A stretch of 7,605 nt of DNA from Candidatus Heimdallarchaeota archaeon (GCA_023135215.1 JAGLTP010000493.1:1-7605); one strand, 5' to 3'. Counted from the first letter of the stretch, positions 1-6,086 are shown. Notes: generated from the letters alone by a model not told the origin. Translations and numbers: made by a program.

Positions 1-618
1 AGGAAATTGTGCTTGGTTTCTTATTGTCAATGCTTCATTTAGAACCAGTAATGCTTGTTTGCAGTTGTATTGCTTTTCTTGGGTTTCTGCTAACAATCTA
101 TAAGCTACTCCAATATTGCTGTATATCATTGCCCTTTCTGTAGGCATCTGATCTAAAGAACCAGTCCTTAGGGCAGCGTTATAAGAATCTATAGCAAATG
201 TTGAATAGAACTCGTTTGCTTCTATTCCAGATAGAGTCTGATAAGCAACACCTTGATTTACTAATGTTATTCCATGTTCAAAAGGATAACTGGCTAAATC
301 ACGCCCTTTAATTGCTTCTTTGTATGAGAATATTGCAAATTTACTGTTTACTTCTTTTTCTTCTAGTTCAGCCAATGTCTGAAAAGCTAAGCCTAGATTA
401 TGATTTACCTGACTATATTCGAAAACAAACAAATCAGCTGAAAACACCTTTAATGCCTCCTTATAAGAATCGATAGCAAGATTATAATTTTCAACTCTAT
501 TTTCAATCTCTGCTAGACTTGAATAGAAGTTACCTAAATCATTCTGTGTTTTAGCAAATAAAAGAGGCGAGTTCTTTAATGTATATTTCTTTAGAGCTGC
601 AGTATACGATTTAATTGC
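1..618 (-). repeat. Five TPR-like coding repeats with 47-residue (141-bp) period
   Basis: The helices AIKSYTAAL, AIDSYKEAL, AIFSYKEAI, AIDSYNAAL and ALLVLNEAL start at residues 654, 701, 748, 795 and 842, each exactly 47 residues apart. Between them recur NxLGxxYxxLAE-like helices (for example at 727-736 and 820-829). The last unit ends in a TIRNQAQFP motif that in this TPR class normally leads into the next repeat, so the array very probably continues beyond the window. Period and motif are seen directly; assignment to the long-linker TPR class comes from general family knowledge. Confidence 0.85.
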
Positions 619-2577
619 TAATTTGATGAATTTATTTCTCCAATCAGTTACAGAAGAATCTCCGATGAATGATTGAATATTCCAAAACTGTGAGGAATAC
701 AAACTATCTATATTTCCTACGAAATATGCAGCATTGCCTATTTTCACCATTTCATCAGGAACGCTCTTGAATAAATTAATTAGCTTCTTGAAATTCGCTG
801 GAATATCTGGTGTAAGGTTAGCTCCAAAACCTAGAGCTTCTCGTAGATAAGGTTCTTCAACTGGTAATTCAAAGTTTTCCATTGCAAGCAATTTATCGTT
901 GTTTAGAGCACCTAACCATTCTTTCCACAAATATCTTCCTCCGAGGAAAGATTCGGTTTTATAAGCTGATTTGATATTCCATTCTTTTGGAACTTTCTCT
1001 TCTTCAGCTTCAGAATTTGAATCCAACATTTCTTTAAGTAGAGCTTCCTCAGCAGAATAATTATCATAGTTTGTTTCAATAACAGTATCACCAATTTTTT
1101 GAATCAACACCCCTCTTTTCTTCATTGCGTGCGCAGCAACAAGCTGGTAGTGACCTCCATAAACAGCGAAATCTAAAATTTGATGAATTCTTTCATCTGC
1201 AGTGTAGAAAATATTTCTAACAGCTCTAACTGAGGTATTTCGAGCATAAGCAATATCTATGAAAGTTAGATTGATTTCTTCCTTCAAATGCCATACATAC
1301 CACTGATTATCAGTGAGAATTAGCGGGTAGGGATTGTCCAAACGCATGTAACCATATTTCAGTAAGAAGCGATAAGCTTGACCAAATTGAACTATATCTC
1401 CCCCCATTATTAGATTATCAATGGAGATTGGATCTTTCTCATCGAGCAATTCAATCTTATTGAATTGGGTTCTTGGATTAATGGTAATTTTCAATGAAGG
1501 TTTTTTCTCTTTCTCTTTCCAATAATCCATTAATTTTGCAGAATCAGTTTTATCGGCAAGAAACTCTTTTATGTGTAGGAGATTCTTTATTTCGAAAATT
1601 TCAACATCACCGGGGATTGGTAGTAGATCTCGTTTAATTTTATCTCCTTCTTCCTTTATAGTTTCACCTAATGTAGCAGATGCTAAATCACGTGCATCAT
1701 CTGGAACCTTTTCTAAAGTTGCTTGTGAATCTTTCATTGCTGTTCTAACTTGTTTTATAGACATTTGTGGTCTTCGTACTTGCTCTAAAACAGGTTTAAG
1801 GCTAGCTTTTGCGTCACGAATTGTCTTTTTGAGTTCCTGTTTTGATAAAGCATGACGTTTTTCTTCTTTTGATATCTTTAATAACCCATTTTTAGCATCA
1901 CGAATCTCTGTTTGCAGATCCTGTTTAGTAAGAGCGTGCTTTTTCTCTGTATCTGATAGTTTTTTTAGATTACTTTTAGTATCACGAATCTCTGTTTGTA
2001 AATCCTGTTTTGATAGAACATGCTTTATTTGATCATCCGCTACAGGTCTTAAACTTGAAATAACATCTTTAATAGCTAGTTCTAAGTCTTGTTTTGAAAC
2101 CGAATGCTTCTTATCGCTATCAGAAACTGGACTTAAACTGTCAAGAGCATCCTTAACTGCTGTTTCAAGATCTTTCTTCAAAACACGTTTCTTAGCAGTT
2201 TCTTCTGGAATTTTTGTTAAGTTATCTTTTGCATCTTTAATCTCTGATTTCAAATCTTGTTTTATTAGAGCATGGTTTATATCGTCCGAAAAGACAGGAA
2301 TCAAATTGTCTATTACATCATGAATTGCTGATTCTAGATCTCCCTTTAGAACTCGCTGATTATTCTGAACTTGATCTGACAAAGGTTTGAGTTTCCCTAT
2401 TGCTTCATTTATCGCAGTCTCAAGATCCTCTTTTGTTGTTTCTTCTTTTTCTGTCTTCTCAACTTTTTTCAATTTAGATTTTAATTCGTCTTTTGAGTTT
2501 TCCAAAAGCAAAGCGGTAGGAGACTTAACTCTTTTATCATTAGATTTTTTTGAATGCTTCTTCTTTTTCTTGGACAT
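1..2577 (-). CDS. Large repeat protein: basic N-terminus, nine 28-residue repeats, unknown middle region, C-terminal TPR array (3' end outside window)
   Basis: The frame is open for 859 codons from the ATG at 2577 to the left edge with no stop, so the C-terminus is missing. An AGGTGA ribosome binding site lies 5 nt before the ATG. Residues 1-18 are strongly basic (a run of five Lys). Residues 49-301 hold nine tandem ~28-residue helical repeats. Residues ~320-530 are a probably globular region that I do not recognise. Residues ~650-859 are tetratricopeptide-type repeats with AIxSYxxAL helices at 654, 701, 748, 795 and 842. No signal peptide or membrane segment is visible, so it is probably cytosolic. 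TPRs are protein-interaction scaffolds, and 47-residue TPRs of this kind are known from large bacterial proteins that often carry CHAT protease or NTPase domains. Whether such a domain follows here cannot be seen. Role is inferred only as a scaffold or effector. Its promoter region shares a 38-bp element with the GTPase operon. Confidence 0.93.
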   Translation of the reverse strand, partial: MSKKKKKHSKKSNDKRVKSPTALLLENSKDELKSKLKKVEKTEKEETTKEDLETAINEAIGKLKPLSDQVQNNQRVLKGDLESAIHDVIDNLIPVFSDDINHALIKQDLKSEIKDAKDNLTKIPEETAKKRVLKKDLETAVKDALDSLSPVSDSDKKHSVSKQDLELAIKDVISSLRPVADDQIKHVLSKQDLQTEIRDTKSNLKKLSDTEKKHALTKQDLQTEIRDAKNGLLKISKEEKRHALSKQELKKTIRDAKASLKPVLEQVRRPQMSIKQVRTAMKDSQATLEKVPDDARDLASATLGETIKEEGDKIKRDLLPIPGDVEIFEIKNLLHIKEFLADKTDSAKLMDYWKEKEKKPSLKITINPRTQFNKIELLDEKDPISIDNLIMGGDIVQFGQAYRFLLKYGYMRLDNPYPLILTDNQWYVWHLKEEINLTFIDIAYARNTSVRAVRNIFYTADERIHQILDFAVYGGHYQLVAAHAMKKRGVLIQKIGDTVIETNYDNYSAEEALLKEMLDSNSEAEEEKVPKEWNIKSAYKTESFLGGRYLWKEWLGALNNDKLLAMENFELPVEEPYLREALGFGANLTPDIPANFKKLINLFKSVPDEMVKIGNAAYFVGNIDSLYSSQFWNIQSFIGDSSVTDWRNKFIKLAIKSYTAALKKYTLKNSPLLFAKTQNDLGNFYSSLAEIENRVENYNLAIDSYKEALKVFSADLFVFEYSQVNHNLGLAFQTLAELEEKEVNSKFAIFSYKEAIKGRDLASYPFEHGITLVNQGVAYQTLSGIEANEFYSTFAIDSYNAALRTGSLDQMPTERAMIYSNIGVAYRLLAETQEKQYNCKQALLVLNEALTIRNQAQFP
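1675..2433 (-). repeat. Nine tandem 84-bp (28-residue) coding repeats
   Basis: These encode residues 49-301 of the large minus-strand gene. Units begin at residues 49 (29 residues), 78, 106, 134, 162, 190, 218, 246 and 274. The approximate unit is KQDLxxxIxDxxxxL, then a linker often containing KPV, SPV or RPV, then SDxxxKHxLS. The Ser/Thr before KQDL looks like a helix N-cap, and the recurrent Pro near position 17 argues for short helix-turn units rather than one continuous coiled coil, although 28 equals four heptads. Units 6 and 7 (2010-1843) are the most alike in DNA, sharing CAAACAGAGATTCGTGAT, which suggests recent duplication. Units 1, 8 and 9 are the most diverged. Confidence 0.9.
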
Positions 2578-2582
2578 ACAAT

Positions 2583-2588
2583 TCACCT
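2583..2588 (-). promoter_or_regulatory. Shine-Dalgarno site of the repeat/TPR gene
   Basis: The minus strand reads AGGTGA, then 5 nt, then the ATG at 2577. It matches the archaeal/bacterial anti-SD core and is the best ribosome binding site in the window, which supports this start. A leader of about 50 nt from the predicted TATA box is compatible with SD-driven initiation. Confidence 0.7.
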
Positions 2589-2650
2589 GCTTTTTTGAAA
2601 TGCCTTTATTCAAAGGTTTAATTGTCTAATTTTATCTATGGCAATAATTG

Positions 2651-2661
2651 TTAATATAATT
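2651..2661 (-). promoter_or_regulatory. Candidate TATA box for the repeat/TPR gene
   Basis: The minus strand reads AATTATATTAA immediately downstream of the 38-bp element copy A. Archaeal TATA boxes centre about 26 nt before the transcription start, which would place that start near 2630 and give a leader of about 50 nt. The surroundings are very AT-rich, so chance matches are easy. Position relative to the repeated element is the main support. Confidence 0.4.
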
Positions 2662-2662
2662 C

Positions 2663-2700
2663 TGAAAGAGAAGTGAAAAAATAGGGAAAAATAGGGAAAA
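2663..2700 (-). promoter_or_regulatory. 38-bp promoter-region element, copy A
   Basis: This 38-bp block recurs at 6009-6046 with one mismatch. In gene orientation it is pyrimidine-rich and contains two direct 10-bp units read as TTTCCCTATT, followed by a TTTTCACTT/TCTTTCA tract. It ends 85 nt before the ATG of the repeat/TPR gene, just upstream of its candidate TATA box. Conservation between two otherwise unrelated intergenic regions, in the same orientation to the downstream gene, suggests a regulator or activator binding site. Because it also lies after the second GTPase gene and contains T-runs, a contribution to termination is possible here, but that would not explain copy B. Confidence 0.7.
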
Positions 2701-2721
2701 CGATAATATTAGATAAGAGTC

Positions 2722-2731
2722 AAGAGAAAAA
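2722..2731 (-). terminator. Possible oligo-T terminator after the GTPase operon
   Basis: About 12 nt past the stop of the second GTPase gene the minus strand reads TTTTTCTCTT without an obvious hairpin. Archaeal RNA polymerase can terminate at such T-rich stretches. The T-runs inside the 38-bp element just downstream (2663-2700) could reinforce it. The evidence is composition only, in an AT-rich region. Confidence 0.3.
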
Positions 2732-2743
2732 GATTAAACATTT

Positions 2744-3718
2744 TTATAGCTTATACTCTTGAATTTCCTTACAGTTACTAGCTGGTATCCTGAATGTTTG
2801 AATAATAAAATCTACCAATTCTTCTTTAGAATCATATTCTCTTTTCTCAAGATAGCTAAATATTAGTTCAATCATTCTCTGTGCTTCGATTTGAGAATCG
2901 TTTGGTTCTGTAATTAAAGAAATGACTATTTCACCCCTTTCTTGAAAAACAATTTTTCCATAATTTGAGACAATGCTGGCAACTCTCTCCTCTCTTAGGA
3001 TATTTTTTTCATCTACATATACTTCTGCCAACAAATCTAATACAGAGATAAGATTGCTATTTACATCAGAGAAATCTAAGAATAATTTAATGTTACCTAA
3101 AGTTGAAGATATTATCAATCCTTTAGGAGTGATTGTTTGTTCTTTGGTATATTCTTGGATTTTTCTAGTAAACCATTCCATTGCATTTGAAACATTCATT
3201 GCTGTTTTAACGCTTATTTCAAAGATTTGAAAGCTTATATTTGGAAAATTACTTAGTTTATGTAAATCCAGTACTTGGACAATCTCATCAAGTTCCATAG
3301 AATCCAAATCAGCCTTGTTTGCAAGGAAAGCAAAAGCAATTTTACGATCGATTTCCAAGTTATTAATAAGATACCAAAACCATTCTTTACCTTCCTCAGT
3401 TCTTTTTCTATTGGAAGCATCAAAAATAAAGAGAATACCATAACTGTTTGCTGCATAGTTTAACCAAAATTGTCGTCTTAAAACTTTATGACCACCCACA
3501 TCGAATAGTTTCAGTAAAATATCTCCTGTTCTATATGTTTCAAAATTTATTCCGATTGTTGGAGAAGTATTATCAACCCATTTTCCTTTTGCCAATCTTA
3601 ACGCTAAACTTGTTTTCCCAGCTTCATCTAACCCAAGCAAAGTTACTGGTACTCCCTTTTTCTTCAAATCTACACTTGCCATATTATTCAACTTATTTTG
3701 TTTTTTAATATTTTTCAC
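2744..3718 (-). CDS. Arf-like small GTPase with C-terminal longin-like extension; switch II Gln replaced by His
   Basis: A 324-residue Arf-family GTPase, longer than the usual ~180. G1 is GLDEAGKT (29-36), G2 is PTIG with T54, G3 is DVGGH (73-77), G4 is NKAD (134-137), and SVK (169-171) stands for SAK in G5. PTIGINFET and EWFTRKI are strikingly Arf-like. The catalytic Gln of Arf is His77 here, as in Sar1. Residues ~198-295 form an extension with strand, strand, helix, two strands and helix order (GLIISS, IKLFLDF, LISVLDLLAEVY, EIVISLIT, AQRMIELIFSYL), which I interpret as a longin/roadblock-type fold. There is no membrane segment, Gly2 or C-terminal Cys, so no eukaryotic-type lipid anchor is visible. 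The start is GTG with AAGGA 8 nt upstream; an alternative ATG is residue 13 (3682). It is last in the operon, 11 bp after the sensor gene. GTP binding is well supported; cellular role is unknown. Confidence 0.93.
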   Translation of the reverse strand: MKNIKKQNKLNNMASVDLKKKGVPVTLLGLDEAGKTSLALRLAKGKWVDNTSPTIGINFETYRTGDILLKLFDVGGHKVLRRQFWLNYAANSYGILFIFDASNRKRTEEGKEWFWYLINNLEIDRKIAFAFLANKADLDSMELDEIVQVLDLHKLSNFPNISFQIFEISVKTAMNVSNAMEWFTRKIQEYTKEQTITPKGLIISSTLGNIKLFLDFSDVNSNLISVLDLLAEVYVDEKNILREERVASIVSNYGKIVFQERGEIVISLITEPNDSQIEAQRMIELIFSYLEKREYDSKEELVDFIIQTFRIPASNCKEIQEYKL

Positions 3719-3726
3719 ATATTAAA

Positions 3727-3731
3727 TCCTT
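3727..3731 (-). promoter_or_regulatory. Ribosome binding site overlapping the upstream stop codon
   Basis: The minus strand reads TAAGGATTTAATATGTG. AAGGA shares its two A residues with the TAA stop of the sensor gene and lies 8 nt before the GTG at 3718, which indicates translational coupling. An ATG at 3720 is only 6 nt from AAGGA, but it is followed at once by TGA, so it cannot encode a protein. This decides for GTG as the start of the second GTPase gene. Confidence 0.55.
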
Positions 3732-5034
3732 ATTCGATAAACACAATATCTCTAAATTGTGATAATTCCTCTCTATTCATCCTATTTGGAAACTCAAAGT
3801 CGCTTATCAGTTTCTCAAAACTCTCTTCTATTTTCTTATTGGGTAAAAGAAACTCTACCTTCCTGTCTGGTAGAATGACAGCAATGAGGTAATATTGTCT
3901 TCCTTTCATTCGATGATCGAGTGGAATATCATCTTTCCCAAAGAAGGCATAAATTATTGCTCTATAATTCTTGAGTTTCGGTGCTGGAACTGGACCAAAA
4001 ACACCAACTGGTTGGGTGTTTCCTTGTGCAATACCTGTATAACACATGGTAGAAAAATATTCAGGAGCAATACTAATACTTCGTAAATCTTCTCTAATCA
4101 ATTCTCCTCCAAATGAAGCGAATCGGAAAAGAACTACACCAATATTGTCTTCATTAGCCATTGATTTTCTTAGGTTTTTAATTTCTTCTTGTTGTTTTAG
4201 GTAGTAGCTAGCATCTTTTAAGGTAAGTATGAAAGTTATTTTATCTCCATGAGTTACTTGAGTTATGGTTACATGACATGGAAATTCAATCCCATCCTTC
4301 CGTCGAATTGTATAGATTATTCCATCAACATTGTTTCCTTCAAGAATAATAAAAGGGAAATCGGGGAAGATGTGGTTGATTAAAGTCGAAGATGCTTTTA
4401 GTTCTTGAAAGCTATAACCTATCATCATTTCGAACATTTGATTGGCGAACAGAAACAATCCTGAAGAATCGATTGAGGCAATTCCTGAGGAAATAGTATT
4501 AAGTATTTTTGTTGTTTCCTTTGATTCAAATTCTATTCGTTTTTGATGATTTACATTTGTTAAACTGATATAGATTATTGGTAGAATCTCATATATCTCG
4601 CATATAATTTTTTGAGTGTCTGGAATAGAGTTAATAAGCGGAATTTCTATCATGAATTCCAATGAATTACTTAAAACAAATGGACAGAAGATAGTTGGCA
4701 TGTTCTTTCTTAATGAAATAGATCTTTTTCTTAAATTGGGTTTAGTGATTGAACAAATTCTGGAAACAAGTTTTTCATCCAAAATGGCGTAAGATTCAAG
4801 ATTTTCAGAATTTCTATTATAAACAGTAATTCTATCTTCAACTTCATCAACTATGTAGAAAGAAAAATTATCGAAATTATACAAATCTAGCAATAAACTG
4901 AAAACTTTTTCAACTACATCAGAAACAGATAAAACTTCTGTTAGTGTTTGAAAAAAACTAAATATTGACCTATTTATTCTTTCGTAGTTCTGAGTATTTC
5001 TTTCACTGGTTTTAGTAATTTGAGCTGAGTTCAT
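3730..5034 (-). CDS. GAF-PAS sensor protein with C-terminal longin-like domain
   Basis: A 434-residue soluble protein encoded between the two GTPase genes. Residues ~23-165 look like a GAF domain (FFQTLTEVLSVSDVVEKVFSLL, then FDNFSFYIVDE and a hydrophobic helix at 141-160). Residues ~172-280 are a PAS domain (ILNTISSGIASIDSSG, LFANQMFEMMIGYS, RRKDGIEFPCHVTI, FILTLKDAS). A short helical linker (280-292) leads to a C-terminal domain at ~295-415 with GVVLFRF at its start, NYRAIIYAFFGKDD, YYLIAVILP, and a final helix KKIEESFEKLI. There is no histidine kinase H-box, GGDEF or other standard output domain, so the C-terminal module is the likely output or partner-binding part. I read it as longin-like from its strand order, with moderate confidence. 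No ligand-binding Cys or LOV motif is evident. Context suggests it controls, or responds to, the adjacent GTPases; that is inference. Only a weak SD precedes the ATG, 31 bp after the first GTPase gene. Confidence 0.9.
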   Translation of the reverse strand: MNSAQITKTSERNTQNYERINRSIFSFFQTLTEVLSVSDVVEKVFSLLLDLYNFDNFSFYIVDEVEDRITVYNRNSENLESYAILDEKLVSRICSITKPNLRKRSISLRKNMPTIFCPFVLSNSLEFMIEIPLINSIPDTQKIICEIYEILPIIYISLTNVNHQKRIEFESKETTKILNTISSGIASIDSSGLFLFANQMFEMMIGYSFQELKASSTLINHIFPDFPFIILEGNNVDGIIYTIRRKDGIEFPCHVTITQVTHGDKITFILTLKDASYYLKQQEEIKNLRKSMANEDNIGVVLFRFASFGGELIREDLRSISIAPEYFSTMCYTGIAQGNTQPVGVFGPVPAPKLKNYRAIIYAFFGKDDIPLDHRMKGRQYYLIAVILPDRKVEFLLPNKKIEESFEKLISDFEFPNRMNREELSQFRDIVFIE

Positions 5035-5065
5035 CTAGCCAACCACATTTTCAGTTATGTTCTAT

Positions 5066-5965
5066 CTAGAATTCCCACTTAATTGAATTAACTATATCCT
5101 GTATTACTTCCTGATCTATTTTCAGTTCTCGTTTCATTAGAGATAGAATTTCGTAAAATAATGTCAAACCAGTTTCTCTAACTAAGCTTTGTTCATCATC
5201 CTTGTCAACATAAAGAATTGCATAATAATCACCCTTTTTAAGAATATGAACTACATAATTGTCAATTTTAATAGATGGTAAAGAATCAATCATTTTTAAG
5301 GAATGAGCACGGAATACTTTTTTTATGTCTTGAACTTCAGCTTTCCTTTCATTTTCGAGGAGTATTTCGTCTATTATTGGTTCAAGTCTGTCATCTAGAA
5401 TTTCGAAGGAATAGACTCTCACAGAGGGTTTGGCTTCCATTCTTCTTCTGATAGATTGAGATAACCATGTCCAGCATTCTTTGATATTTTTACCAGAGAC
5501 ACTTGATGTTTCAAAGATTCGAAAACTTTTCTGAGGAGATTCACTGAATTTTGTTAAATCAAGCCTTTCAACTATTTCTTCCAGACTAAGTGAATCTTCT
5601 AAGTCAGATTTATTTGCAAAGAAAGCGAAATTAGAGTCTTTAGGTATCCATTCTTCAACTTTCCATAACCACTCTTTCACCAATTCCATTCTTTTCTTGT
5701 CTGTTCTGTCAAATACAAAGATACAGCTTTGACAGGAAGAAACGAAATTTTCCCAAAAAGTTGACCTAAAGGCATGTTGTCCTCCTAAATCTACAACATC
5801 AAAACGATAATCATCTTCTTTGATAATAGAAAGATCATAGCCAACGGTTGGTTGGAAATCATCTTTGAATTCTCCTGTTTTTAATCGGTGAATGAAAGTT
5901 GTTTTCCCAGCTTTCTCTAATCCAGTGATTGCAATCAATGGATGAATTTTCTTTTTAATACTCAT
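5066..5965 (-). CDS. Arf-like small GTPase with C-terminal extension; canonical switch II Gln kept
   Basis: A 299-residue GTPase and the first gene of the operon. G1 is GLEKAGKT (15-22), G2 is PTVG with T40, G3 is DLGGQ (59-63) retaining the catalytic Gln, G4 is NKSD (118-121), and G5 is a degenerate TSSVSG (153-158). The WDxGG/FW pattern and the WTWLSQSI helix place it in the Arf/Sar branch rather than Ras/Rab. Residues ~180-280 form an extension including NYVVHILKKGDYYAILYVDKD followed by a helix, which lines up by pattern with the extension of the second GTPase (NYGKIVFQERGEIVISLITE). A longin-like fold is inferred. There is no Gly2, no terminal Cys (it ends KWEF) and no membrane segment. 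The two GTPases share layout but are clearly diverged in sequence, so they are old paralogues rather than a recent duplication. The TATA box places transcription start close to the ATG, so the message may be nearly leaderless. Confidence 0.93.
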   Translation of the reverse strand: MSIKKKIHPLIAITGLEKAGKTTFIHRLKTGEFKDDFQPTVGYDLSIIKEDDYRFDVVDLGGQHAFRSTFWENFVSSCQSCIFVFDRTDKKRMELVKEWLWKVEEWIPKDSNFAFFANKSDLEDSLSLEEIVERLDLTKFSESPQKSFRIFETSSVSGKNIKECWTWLSQSIRRRMEAKPSVRVYSFEILDDRLEPIIDEILLENERKAEVQDIKKVFRAHSLKMIDSLPSIKIDNYVVHILKKGDYYAILYVDKDDEQSLVRETGLTLFYEILSLMKRELKIDQEVIQDIVNSIKWEF

Positions 5966-5990
5966 ACTTATCCCAATTAATTCACTGCAA

Positions 5991-6000
5991 ATTATATTAA
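5991..6000 (-). promoter_or_regulatory. Candidate TATA box of the GTPase operon
   Basis: The minus strand reads TTAATATAAT, 8 bp downstream of the 38-bp element copy B. With the usual ~26-nt distance, transcription would start near 5969, only a few nt before the ATG at 5965. That fits the absence of a clear SD there and suggests leaderless or near-leaderless translation. The region is AT-rich, so the exact box is uncertain. Confidence 0.45.
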
Positions 6001-6008
6001 TTCTATAT

Positions 6009-6046
6009 TGAAAGAAAAGTGAAAAAATAGGGAAAAATAGGGAAAA
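6009..6046 (-). promoter_or_regulatory. 38-bp promoter-region element, copy B
   Basis: Identical to copy A (2663-2700) at 37 of 38 positions. It includes the two direct 10-bp units (plus strand AATAGGGAAA twice) and the adjoining GTGAAAA tract; the single difference is A versus G in the tgaaagRaaag part. It ends 43 nt before the ATG of the first GTPase gene, in the same orientation to that gene as copy A has to the repeat/TPR gene. It also sits about 25 bp upstream of the TATA box of the divergent PAS gene, so it could act on both sides. Confidence 0.75.
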
Positions 6047-6071
6047 GACTTTTTTACTAAAAAAAGAATGG

Positions 6072-6080
6072 TATATTTAA
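6072..6080 (+). promoter_or_regulatory. TATA box of the tandem-PAS gene
   Basis: TATATTTAA is preceded by a purine-rich stretch (AAAAAAAGAATGG) that would serve as a BRE. A start about 25 nt downstream falls near 6100, giving a leader of about 27 nt before the ATG at 6127. It is the best-looking archaeal promoter in the window. Confidence 0.55.
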
Positions 6081-6086
6081 TACTCT

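Larger units (their letters stand above)
2744..5965 (-). other. Three-gene operon: GTPase, GAF-PAS sensor, GTPase
   Basis: The three minus-strand genes are separated by 31 and 11 bp, with no room for an internal promoter of normal size in the second gap and a stop-overlapping SD at the second junction. The only good promoter candidate lies upstream of 5965. Two Arf-like GTPases flanking a ligand-sensing type protein, all with similar C-terminal modules, argue for one functional unit. A single transcript is inferred from spacing. Confidence 0.8.

Noticed and set aside
912..1094. Minus-strand 60-codon frame inside the repeat/TPR gene
   Set aside because: It is in a different frame from the long open frame on the same strand and is Lys/Ile/Leu-rich filler without motifs.
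1571..2629. Plus-strand open frames of 80-94 codons opposite the repeat/TPR gene
   Set aside because: They lie antisense to a long frame with clear repeats and TPR motifs, are low-complexity Ser/Phe-rich readings, and have no convincing ribosome binding site.
2663..2700. Copy A as only a T-rich terminator of the GTPase operon
   Set aside because: Copy B has no minus-strand gene ending upstream of it, so termination cannot explain the conservation of both copies.
2973..4086. Several 62-86 codon frames on the plus strand and one on the minus strand inside the GTPase and sensor genes
   Set aside because: They overlap well-supported domain-bearing genes and encode no recognisable motif; they are shadows of the real frames.
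2663..6046. The 38-bp direct copies as ends of a mobile element or attachment sites
   Set aside because: There is no transposase, integrase or terminal inverted repeats between them; both sit at promoter positions in the same orientation to a downstream gene, which regulation explains better.
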